A DNA stretch of 37,169 nucleotides, taken from positions 1 to 37,169 of the IMG/VR virus record IMGVR_UViG_3300021964_000007. One strand, 5' to 3'. Source of the stretch: a virus. Below are positions 30,601-37,169 of the stretch, in pieces. The position numbers and the translations under genes were made by a program. The number at the start of each line of letters is the position of its first letter. Positions within the stretch are counted from its first letter, which is position 1. The notes under the pieces are model-generated. The model saw only the letters and a program-made list of their open reading frames with translations, had not been told where the DNA came from and did no database searches.

Positions 30601-32903
30601 AAAACTGTGTCAGTCGTAGTTCCATAATGTCTTACTACTTCTTCTAATGCATTTTTTACAAACGATAAAGAATAATTTCGTTGTAAATTAGGTCTTTCAT
30701 TATTAAATGACAATTTTTCTGTGTCTGTTTGATTTATCTTATATTCACGTGGTTCAGATTCTAGTATGTTTTCATACTTTTGTTTTTCTTCATTATATCT
30801 AAGATTTGAATCTACATTATCTTTCAAAACATTTTCTGCTAATTCAATATTTTTTGCACCAGAAGGACTTTCAGTTTCTAACAAGATTGTTCCGTTTTGT
30901 TCTTTTTCGTTTACAACTTTACTATTGCCTGTAATTTCTTCATTAATTTTAAATTTTTTAGGAATTATTACATTTACACCTTTCTTAAGTTTCATGTATA
31001 AATCAAAAGTATTTTCACCAGCAACAGTAGCTGGGTCTTTATATCCAGTTTTTAAGAAATCATTTGCAAGTGTTCCTTCTTTAAAATGGTCATCTCTTAT
31101 TTTATTTGTTTCAAACATTGATTTAAAATTACGAAATGCATATTTAGAAAGACCTACAGCACCAACAAATGCACTTGCAGAAAGATAATTGTCTTGAAAA
31201 TTAAATTCACCTGTATGGTAATAATCTAAAACAGACATACCTGTTCCTAATCCAAATATAGAACCTGCAGCTTCTGTTTTTCCTAAAGCTCCACCCCACA
31301 TTAAAAAATTATTTTTGTTGTAATTTTTTGCTATTTGATTTGCTAACAATTGACTATTGGCTCGTCTAAACATTATTGCACTACCTGCAGTTACTGAACC
31401 TAAAACTGCTGAATCCATATATACTTGCAATGCTTCATTAGACCACAAATAATCATTTAATTGTTCTAAGTTGTTTATTTTTTGACCATCTCTAAGAGCA
31501 GCAAGTATTGGTTGGTGCATAAGTTCTGGTCCTACAAAACTACCAGCTCCACCTATAATTGATTGAATTAAAGGCATTTTTGTAAAACTTGTGCCTGCAG
31601 CAAAAAGTCTGCCGAATCCAGAATATGTTGGATAATTAAGTCCGAAAGTAACAAGTTCATGCATAAAAGAATTAAAACCATTGCTACGACTTTGATGAAT
31701 TGAATCAGCAACAGCAATTCTATTCATTGCTTCATCTTTACTCATATAGCCAAAATGAAATCTTGCATAATCTATGCCTCTTCCAATGTAACTATGATTT
31801 AAACTACCATTTCCTAAGATAGCATTATAACCTTGGCCACCAAAAAAGTTTTTAACTCTATCTGCATAAGGCTCTAAAAAAGTATTTTGTACTGAATAAT
31901 CAGTATCACTAAAATATGGTAAATCAAAACCAACAGGTACTACGTTATCGTTTTGTTCTAATAGTTTTGCAAATTCTTCAACTTTTTGTTTATTGTCATT
32001 TACATAAATTCTGTAATAATCTAACATGACTTCTTTGTTACCTTTAGCTATTCCTAATCTCATTTTGGCAGGCACACTATTATATATTGCTGTTTGCAAT
32101 TCTATTTCTTGAGCTGGACTTAATCTTGTTGGATTATTGTGTTTTAATGCATCTAACACCCAAAATGGAACAGGGTCATTATCTCTATCATATTGTCTTT
32201 GCAACAAAGTTAATGCACCACGAAAACTATTAGGTGCAGTAATTTCATTTTTTGTATCATATCCGAAAGCTCCACCTCTATTTTTATCTGCATCATATTT
32301 CATAGTAGTGTTGCTTTCATTAGAAGCTATACGGCTAAGTAGATAGTGCAAATTATCTTTGTTTTCTTGTGTAAAATCAGGGTATCGTGAAAACAAATAA
32401 TCATAAACAGGTTTACCTATATCATAATCATATAAGCCAATATTATTTGTTCCTAAATAATCTGCTATATTTGTGCCGTCAGGATTTATTAAATTTTGTT
32501 GTAACAAATCTGGGGTTTTAAAGGGTTTTTGTTTTTGTAAATTTAGCAAACCATCTGTAGCTAATTTAGTAAAATTCTTATCATTTGTATAAAGCTTTTC
32601 GTAATAATTATTAAATGATTTTGCTTTTTCGTCTATTAATTGTGACAATATTTCAGGATTGTTTTTGCTATTTTCGTATTCATTTTTTGTAAGATTAAAT
32701 TTATTATCAAAAGCAAACATTAAAGAAGGTATAAGTTCTTTATCTCTAGGATAAACACCATCATAAACATTTATATCATGTTCACTAAATCCTTGTTTTT
32801 TTAAAAGAGTATTACGGTTTCCTATAATACTATCTACTGTTTTTACATCGTAACCAGCTTGCATCAATTCTGTTCTTGTAGGTATAGTGTTATTCAACGC
32901 CAT
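24660..32903 (-). CDS. giant ejection protein with lytic-transglycosylase-like and HExxH regions
   Basis: About 2747 residues, 22% of the genome. Start at ATG 32903 rather than GTG 32924, which is poorly supported. Landmarks: near residue 195 a transglycosylase-like RIASNES...GGAFGYD (putative catalytic Glu); near 1072 an AFHEIGHMEQG zinc-protease motif; hydrophobic/Gly-rich segments around residues 410-560; and near 2095 NPAFWWTN with later FYRATVAGF, as in LPD38-type large polyvalent phage proteins. It replaces T7 gp16, which digests peptidoglycan and conducts DNA. The protease role is inference. It follows the gp15-like gene. Confidence 0.82.
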   Translation of the reverse strand: MALNNTIPTRTELMQAGYDVKTVDSIIGNRNTLLKKQGFSEHDINVYDGVYPRDKELIPSLMFAFDNKFNLTKNEYENSKNNPEILSQLIDEKAKSFNNYYEKLYTNDKNFTKLATDGLLNLQKQKPFKTPDLLQQNLINPDGTNIADYLGTNNIGLYDYDIGKPVYDYLFSRYPDFTQENKDNLHYLLSRIASNESNTTMKYDADKNRGGAFGYDTKNEITAPNSFRGALTLLQRQYDRDNDPVPFWVLDALKHNNPTRLSPAQEIELQTAIYNSVPAKMRLGIAKGNKEVMLDYYRIYVNDNKQKVEEFAKLLEQNDNVVPVGFDLPYFSDTDYSVQNTFLEPYADRVKNFFGGQGYNAILGNGSLNHSYIGRGIDYARFHFGYMSKDEAMNRIAVADSIHQSRSNGFNSFMHELVTFGLNYPTYSGFGRLFAAGTSFTKMPLIQSIIGGAGSFVGPELMHQPILAALRDGQKINNLEQLNDYLWSNEALQVYMDSAVLGSVTAGSAIMFRRANSQLLANQIAKNYNKNNFLMWGGALGKTEAAGSIFGLGTGMSVLDYYHTGEFNFQDNYLSASAFVGAVGLSKYAFRNFKSMFETNKIRDDHFKEGTLANDFLKTGYKDPATVAGENTFDLYMKLKKGVNVIIPKKFKINEEITGNSKVVNEKEQNGTILLETESPSGAKNIELAENVLKDNVDSNLRYNEEKQKYENILESEPREYKINQTDTEKLSFNNERPNLQRNYSLSFVKNALEEVVRHYGTTTDTVLLLAKDYPEFNEYIAESGIMPVPDVEKNLKYWKQDTEYDKTKVFGTSFETTIDQHNQVISNIFNSKKNQFQELNLNVDTGSIAIFKTADMYVGLPSKLYKILSNPKNLKGDEEYDKPSMVFHPKRGMDLNDVREFMYSTDVQEIGRLIFIDKDGKVLASVKPLNVARYAQLIEKAKKEYKRDDEAIIIKDTGLKNGGTPHEPHVLIESVFDEKTVNSIYNQKTGLDYIDASMIVLAVTGKKIQNIPTGSYGHYDPTDNTVNISPIKHVSALKFGTGESTEKIGGFIGKQLPGFAYTISQAITAFHEIGHMEQGNADGFTPSSYGYESWGEFIKAYGVETTFGGAKAIDLPFDFTVEEFRNRAAKWEEGFKAIERMDADALYKLFGTGNIIGNLTKAKGFIYNAINKKTGEIKGVLDKTILDALYEEALADAKIAEKEWQKEIDAMGLQITPKDILSVWNKTNARDFLPPELYDKIARADEALKKEIIKQAMKGIIHDDLKVIVDLINDVEITKPDFAAQAKKRFAEAVQREMNRRGMVTLEQITNEIADISLIIRPVTMFTNITRSKMGYVKVTKESFMKIIKMNEKEIAKEIEKVKKKIAAAPGAETTANLTNYEKYLNAFDAEELSYRRNSAEMYADFMSALLAHPELVKDRAPNALELFHNFMDERPAFKKIYTEILNQLNAGTNARADAAIKFMADDIKKESDNAISRLSKRTKSLILDPLSNNFIDLAKQIFVSKEAYINARTDSYRPSLTNGIASWKNTELSPTGKPTGRYVGLSEAERVQAKIDDYKMFGSTAEAYQMDTLNNVVNPAKEYLAEKGKPYDYFSVLIIANRLHSLKKTGEKDIESPYKLISEDEYFVNLEKAQEQVEALENKEDAEYELQQAKEKLNVLKGLEKYINQFRTIEDLKTHFDENYPELNKIAEVFYTQNREFMRNAFSHGATESITREQYDMFIEKAPIKFYATLKPVDKIYDAIAGHDYTGSFGGSKLDTAFHEGFFNTPLDPVFATVQKLSVIGAREKRNQALLSMIGKPIDGEYMSERIPTSSINYKEDIDMWKALDNTAGFFIQYADVFQYYDSWHSMTIPFDTSGLTKEELKEYNEHNPKNTREHIEFVRKFSKKLFKEKLARPSAVPVEYKGKVVEQTKRFVVSGMSRYAIYSGKGSGDVRKIVDVITREELTKEEYVELVAEKNEELAEFYEKYKKAPKRKRVPIGFYSKKQFGIVRPEIRISYEDFNPRAEIKNRKEMEKKGYVLEGAPMLPRVSRKIRIGRRTITVETNEIDRAGYSRPEYRWVNEFMSLDPIELKLISKFVLSSVSLVKQGYTGANPAFWWTNIMMDVGTVLQNTDVKLVNLSIKKWKDGLPPDQKRLMTVFGRDVSFGYSLVTAMVESIKQSRYLYAKQENLDAISKWMYQSAVVLARKDRSNFAQTYTDALPKEVVKDIEDLTKDPKDYVDFIKDPVTRSAQQFTAAWNVLSQIGKATEFVTRNAVARYKINQKQAGKLNQSQRQIAQLVRRQIVDFTQGGNPLLEIPFLFYRATVAGFYAVGKSEKRSRQEDPRQKWYKRNFWQATWKYAATFELLRALGLFGFMGEEVEKMMKAVKKYDDIFYWIVPIGKEQVNTTETAALGFNAYRPIYFTFRKSPSVSVQSEILRNLISPVIKEARYSILAPLQDAVGVKRDTPITRGDSDWLTSESGTDFKNVVTRNVPSESGAYEMVGDLISIVLQDQIENPFNGIGMIDPDVIKGMKSENAFQPNISEYRPFASIVGPLDLGRVHKEYYKQALASFWNKYVSSTMLTFKADIGETKDKPEGAVSKYTESIFGRVTGINRFLRVGNVMGEREASTDIKNYDNSKALDRANERILLDKLYSGNDLTEEEANELDVYLLQNKNNTNFRIMIKNSLYNNGNYTYFLDKYYNAQSKAKRRYFLERIIESNKGYNMDYSKEKEREKAEKELNTNKETTKPKEEEYEFIPESLR

Positions 32904-34992
32904 ATTTTTCTTTATCCTGTTCACTCATTTTATTTTTGTGTATATTTATAGCTTCTTTTTTTACGTCTGTAACTCTATCACTTTTATCTTCTTCTTGTTT
33001 TTGTATTGGTTTTTGACCAGGTACTTTATAAATTTCTGTTGCAACAGCTTTAACATTTGCATCATCAAAACCTAAAGCTTGACCTAATTTTGTAAATTCT
33101 TTAGGAGTTAAATTTAATCTTGCATTTTTAGCCAATTTGTATAAGTCTTGTCTTTTACTATATTCAACAATAGATTCATATACAGGATATTCTACAATTG
33201 TTCCATCAGGTTGTGTTTGCTGACTAGTTCCTATTGTCCTTCTTTCTCTCCATTGGTTATCAAACTCAGTATTTGCAATATCAAGTTTTTTAGAAAAATA
33301 ATATCCAAGAGCTTGCGCATCTGAAAGATATGCAGGATTTCCATTTACTACTACTAAGTTTTGATTTTGTGTTAGTTCGTTTTTAATATCTTGGACAATG
33401 TTAGCTCTGCTTTTAGCATTGTCAACTCCTTTAGTATATGCATCACTTTTAACAAAATTTACAATATCTTTTACTAAATTTCCTGTGCTTTCACCACCTA
33501 CGTTTAATTTGTTAGAAAGAATTTCATCCATAGTAAATCCTTGTTTCATTCCTGCTTCTATTGTTTCTAAATAAATTTGTATAGCATCTCCTGCTTTTTG
33601 ATTATATTTAGAACTCATAGATTCTTTCATGCTTTCTAATGCAATTAGTCTAGATTGGCCTTGCATTTTTGAAGTAGTTATTACATCAATCATTTCTTGT
33701 GAACCATTTAATTCAGTTAATAAAATTTTTAAATTGTTTTTAAGAACAACATCGTTTATCGTTTTATCTAAAAGTTCTTTTTTGCTTTTACCAGCAGAAA
33801 TTATTTCTGTTGCATGTGCTTTTGTAAGCATATCCATATCTACATAATCTAAAACTTTATCGTGAAAATAATCATCGTATAAACCTTGATTTGCAGAATC
33901 TAACAATAATCTATAAAGTTTTATTGACCTTTCAGTTTCTGCAACTTCATTTTTAACAAGCTTATCATATTTAGCTCTCTCTTCTAAAGGCAAGTCATTC
34001 ATTGCATCATCAATTTCTTGACTAATTCTTTTCATATCGTCATATGATTCTGCTTTGTCGTATTGGTCTATCAAATCAGGAATAATTTTTTTTGCCTGAT
34101 TTACTTTAAATTTTCCTTGTTTTTCAGTAGCTTTATTGTAAGCATCTAATTCTTCTGTGATATCGTCTATCATATTTTTAACAACAGGATTGTCTGGTGA
34201 TAATTTTTCTTTTGTATCTAATGTTGTTATACCATTAGTTTCTAATTCTTCTATCATTTTTAACAAACTTATTCCTTCATCCATTCTATCGTTGATAAGA
34301 GATTCAGAAACATTTTCTAGCTTTAATTCTTCTCGCATTTTTGTTTTTATGTTTAAACTTAATAATGCTTTATTAGCTTCATATCTATTATTTTCTAGCA
34401 ATTTATCAAATTCTTCTGCTGACAAACTGTTTTTCATAGCATTTAAATCAATAATAAAACTTTGAAAGTCAGCATTAATACCACCTGCTGTTGATTTTTC
34501 ATTATATCTTTTTCTATAACTAGGTACAGTTTCATTTATAAATAAATCTTTATTTTTTGTTTGTTGCAATGATGATGTAATATCTCTTATTTCATCATAT
34601 ACTAAACGTGATTCCCACATTAATTCACCTTGCACTTCTGCCATTGTTTGTGAGTGATATTTTTTTGTAGAATCTTTTAAAAACTTATTTACTCTTTTTT
34701 CATATATTCCTTGATATTCATTTGGATTTAAAGTTCCTAAAGTTTTAGCTTTTAAATCCTCTTTATATTGGTCATTTAAATTATAAAATTCTGTTTTTGC
34801 TTGTAATTTTTCACCATCTATTCTAACTCTATTTTGCTTGCTAAGTTTTATATTATATTGTTGTCCTAAGACATCAGCTATTTTTTGACCAAGTTGTCCT
34901 ATGCCTGCAGTAAATGCTCCAGGGTCACCTGATTGTATACCTATACCACTTTGTATTGGTAAGTATTGTTTCTGTAATTTAGGTACTTTCAT
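32890..34992 (-). CDS. internal virion/ejection protein, T7 gp15-like
   Basis: A 700-residue, helix-rich, Lys/Asp/Glu/Asn-rich protein. The front (MKVPKLQKQYLPIQSG, ITAGIGQLGQKIADV-type) and the middle coiled regions fit the second core protein of T7-like phages (gp15), which forms the ejection tube. It lies between the gp14-like and giant genes in the usual order 14-15-16. Its 3' end overlaps the giant gene. No enzyme motif is visible. Confidence 0.8.
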   Translation of the reverse strand: MKVPKLQKQYLPIQSGIGIQSGDPGAFTAGIGQLGQKIADVLGQQYNIKLSKQNRVRIDGEKLQAKTEFYNLNDQYKEDLKAKTLGTLNPNEYQGIYEKRVNKFLKDSTKKYHSQTMAEVQGELMWESRLVYDEIRDITSSLQQTKNKDLFINETVPSYRKRYNEKSTAGGINADFQSFIIDLNAMKNSLSAEEFDKLLENNRYEANKALLSLNIKTKMREELKLENVSESLINDRMDEGISLLKMIEELETNGITTLDTKEKLSPDNPVVKNMIDDITEELDAYNKATEKQGKFKVNQAKKIIPDLIDQYDKAESYDDMKRISQEIDDAMNDLPLEERAKYDKLVKNEVAETERSIKLYRLLLDSANQGLYDDYFHDKVLDYVDMDMLTKAHATEIISAGKSKKELLDKTINDVVLKNNLKILLTELNGSQEMIDVITTSKMQGQSRLIALESMKESMSSKYNQKAGDAIQIYLETIEAGMKQGFTMDEILSNKLNVGGESTGNLVKDIVNFVKSDAYTKGVDNAKSRANIVQDIKNELTQNQNLVVVNGNPAYLSDAQALGYYFSKKLDIANTEFDNQWRERRTIGTSQQTQPDGTIVEYPVYESIVEYSKRQDLYKLAKNARLNLTPKEFTKLGQALGFDDANVKAVATEIYKVPGQKPIQKQEEDKSDRVTDVKKEAINIHKNKMSEQDKEKYGVE

Positions 34993-35421
34993 TTAATCTA
35001 ATAATCCTTTTTCTGCTAAATCTTTTTGTTGTCTAAATTGCTGGTAAGACATAATTGAATTTGTTACATTCATTGCTCCACCATAAATCGCATTTTGTTG
35101 TGCTGTAAATTTTTGAAGGCCTACTCCTGCATTTGCAAACACTGCTCTTTTAGTTATTGCTGCTATGTTTTCACGTAAAATTTTAGAGTTTTCATTTTCA
35201 ATGTAGAGTTCTGAGCCAGTTCCTGTTACACCTCTAACTCCTAGACTTGCTTGTCTTCTTTGTGATAATGCTAATGCACTTGCTATCTGTGCTTGTTTTT
35301 CTAGTTCTGCATTGTATTGGTTTTGTTTTTCTATAAATCTAGCATTTGTCTTTGCTGTATTATAGCTTTGATACATTCCTAGTAATGAAAAGCCTGCAGA
35401 TACACCTGTGGCTATGAGCAT
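34993..35421 (-). CDS. internal virion protein, T7 gp14-like
   Basis: A 142-residue protein from the ATG at 35421: LIATGVSAGFSLLGMYQSY hydrophobic front, then a long Gln/Ala/Asn coiled helix and a helical end. This is the pattern of the first T7-type core protein. GGAGG sits before an upstream ATC-ATA pair, and the in-frame residues there are DPATA, a common family beginning, so a non-ATG start (ATA at 35439) may be used. Stop is directly followed by the next ATG. Confidence 0.8.
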   Translation of the reverse strand: MLIATGVSAGFSLLGMYQSYNTAKTNARFIEKQNQYNAELEKQAQIASALALSQRRQASLGVRGVTGTGSELYIENENSKILRENIAAITKRAVFANAGVGLQKFTAQQNAIYGGAMNVTNSIMSYQQFRQQKDLAEKGLLD

Positions 35422-35454
35422 CGCTGTTGCTGGGTCTATGATAACACCTCCATA

Positions 35455-37169
35455 CTAATCACTAGTTACTAATGTGCCTGTTATACTTAATACAGTTAAA
35501 GGCAAGGGTTGAGTTTGTTGTATTGTTATTTGTCCTTCTCTATCCCATCCAAGATTAGTAACTCTTTTATCTCCTGTAAATGCTGGTATTGGCTCACCCA
35601 TTTCATCTGCTGATGTTCTAAAAGGTAATTGGTCGCCATTAATTGTTACACCAACACTATTTAATAATCGCACGCTAACTTCATTATACCTTTTTTTTCG
35701 GCCTTGTGCAGTACCTGCTTGTGAACCAGCCTCTGGTTTCATTGTTTTTATTGTAGAAGTAAATCCTAAACCTATCTCTATAGTTTTAGAACCAAAGCTG
35801 CTAGGCAAACTTACAGTGATTGCTCCATTGGTTACAGTCTGTGTAGGATAAACTGCATCATCTATAAGTATTTGCACTGTTTCACCTTCTAGATGGTCTA
35901 GTCCTGTTACACTTGTAGACGAACCTGTAACTGTTCCTGACAAAGCAGAATCTTGATTTAGTGTACTGTCTAAATATTCTACATATTGTTTTGTAGCACT
36001 GTTTATTGTACGACTTACTATTAAATATGTTTCTTGCTCGTCTGCTTCTGCAATAGTAGAAACTGATTTAACTGCTGCACTTGTACCACCTAAAGTGTGT
36101 TTGTGCCATGCAACAATGTCTTGTGTTCTTAAATATGTCATACCAAGTAAAACACCATCGTTTCTAACTGCCCAATAAATAGAATCAGGTTCTTGTGCAT
36201 AGTCTACATCTACGATGCCACCTTCTGTTATATGTTCTGAAAGCAGTGTTAAATCTGGTGCTACATATGCATCGTCACCAAAATTATATCCTAATTCTCT
36301 AAGCTTACGTTTTTGTCTTTGCACAAACAACACAGTGTTTCCGATTTGCACAGGTTGTGTTGTATGTGTTCCATATGTTGTTTGTTGTGTGATATTTACA
36401 TTTCCAGGTTTTAAAGGTTCACCTGTTGGTCTACCTACAATAAATTCACCACCAGCAGTTCCTATAATTAAATCACGTGCTGGTGCTAAAAACCTTATTA
36501 CATTGACTTTGTTCGCTGCAATTGTATAAACAAATGCTTTTGCATCAGAACTATCACCTACATCAAAATTGTCAAAAAAACCAGATTCAGATGCAAATAT
36601 AGTTTGTGGAAATGATGTTGTTCCACCATAAATTAATCGTTGTTCAAAAAAAGTAACAGCTTTTGGAAATCCTGTTGTATCTGAAAAAGTTCCTAGTTGC
36701 CAATCTGCTGATGCTGTTGCTGAACCCATATCTACAAGTATTTCTATAGTAATATTTAATGTATCTGTAACAGCTGTTATTACACCATGACCATCTACAA
36801 ATCTAAGTAATCTACCAACATCAGTTGATTGAAAACCATCTCCATCATTAATACCAGTTGTAGCTGATGCAACGACTGCAACTCCTGTGCCAACTGTATG
36901 TGATGCTGGGTTCAATGTTGTTGTTGTAGTATTGGTATCTAAGTATGGTCCTTTTTCAAAAACTACATCTGCAAGTGTCCAAGATGTATGTCCTGTTCTT
37001 GATAACTTTTCTGGCTCATGTGAAGGATGTACTATATACATAACATCTGCTGATTGTGCAAACTGTAAATCAAATACTTGTGCTGATGTATATGGTGTTG
37101 CAATTTCGTAAACCTTTGCTGCAGTACCACCTGATGTATATGTAGTATAGTTAGTAGAATCTACACCTG
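35455..37169 (-). CDS. tail tubular protein B-like (tail nozzle), main part
   Basis: The body of the nozzle gene. The right edge carries a repeat of the first 127 bases, and the reading continues in frame at bases 1-599. The first Met inside this segment (37041) is internal, following codons QSADV. Features: AKAFVYTIAANKVNVIRFL, NVITFL-type motif with RDLIIGTAGGEF, VYPTQTV and a beta-rich C-terminus ending VTSD. Family and length (728) match T7 gp12-like nozzle proteins. The stop TAG is 12 codons before the gp14-like ATG in the same frame. Confidence 0.9.
   Translation of the reverse strand, partial: GVDSTNYTTYTSGGTAAKVYEIATPYTSAQVFDLQFAQSADVMYIVHPSHEPEKLSRTGHTSWTLADVVFEKGPYLDTNTTTTTLNPASHTVGTGVAVVASATTGINDGDGFQSTDVGRLLRFVDGHGVITAVTDTLNITIEILVDMGSATASADWQLGTFSDTTGFPKAVTFFEQRLIYGGTTSFPQTIFASESGFFDNFDVGDSSDAKAFVYTIAANKVNVIRFLAPARDLIIGTAGGEFIVGRPTGEPLKPGNVNITQQTTYGTHTTQPVQIGNTVLFVQRQKRKLRELGYNFGDDAYVAPDLTLLSEHITEGGIVDVDYAQEPDSIYWAVRNDGVLLGMTYLRTQDIVAWHKHTLGGTSAAVKSVSTIAEADEQETYLIVSRTINSATKQYVEYLDSTLNQDSALSGTVTGSSTSVTGLDHLEGETVQILIDDAVYPTQTVTNGAITVSLPSSFGSKTIEIGLGFTSTIKTMKPEAGSQAGTAQGRKKRYNEVSVRLLNSVGVTINGDQLPFRTSADEMGEPIPAFTGDKRVTNLGWDREGQITIQQTQPLPLTVLSITGTLVTSD
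37043..37169. repeat. terminal overlap, right copy
   Basis: Exact duplicate of bases 1-127. Together with the left copy it shows the contig closes on itself. Unique length is 37,042 bases. Confidence 0.95.

Noticed and set aside
1-37169. Physical direct terminal repeat of 127 bp
   Set aside because: It would interrupt the nozzle gene and matches an assembly k-mer overlap in length.

Overview
The window is a complete or near-complete genome of an AT-rich tailed phage (podovirus type, short tail). The first 127 bases (1-127) recur exactly as the last 127 (37043-37169). One gene, the tail-nozzle gene, runs off the left edge and continues in frame at the right edge. The contig is therefore circular, with about 37,042 unique bases. 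No bacterial chromosome genes, tRNA genes, integrase or CRISPR array are visible. The virion genes (Bbp17-type capsid, cement protein, Bbp19-like protein, T7-type portal, T7 gp14/15/16-like ejection proteins) resemble Bordetella BPP-1 combined with T7-like podoviruses. The low GC, small basic head proteins and phage-encoded phosphoesterase recall 35-40 kb marine podoviruses of SAR11/SAR116-type hosts. That host guess is inference only.

Layout on the circle. (1) A late operon on the minus strand starts near 9249 and runs leftward: small gene, terminase small and large subunits, small basic proteins, GNAT protein, portal, Bbp19-like, scaffold, capsid, cement, tail adaptor, and nozzle across the contig ends. 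It continues from 37042 downward: gp14-like, gp15-like, a 2.7-thousand-residue ejection protein, tail fibre, glycine-rich protein, a holin-like and lysis-like membrane cluster, two secreted proteins, ending at 18311. Many junctions are TAATG overlaps. (2) A rightward early cluster (9454-11329) encodes nine small unknown proteins, mostly acidic. (3) A leftward replication operon (14905 to 11289) encodes a DUF1376 protein, RepB-type primase, DEAD-box helicase, coiled protein, Ref-like HNH nuclease and an ATP-cone protein. (4) A rightward operon (15501-18314) encodes an SSB-like protein, PD-(D/E)XK nuclease, MazG-like protein, zinc protein and metallophosphoesterase.

Control regions lie at 8790-9084, 9250-9453, 14906-15184 and 15404-15500. 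They hold good sigma-70-like promoters, palindromes and recurring GTTAATAT-type octamers. A YdaS/Cro-like regulator sits between units 3 and 4, and its own promoter would give a leaderless message. The 14970-15100 segment has a hexamer repeat, a 17-bp palindrome and three adjacent 11-bp repeats, and is the best origin candidate. It is followed by a promoter and an intrinsic terminator that together define a possible RNA of about 95 nt. No DNA or RNA polymerase gene is recognised, so host polymerases are presumably used.
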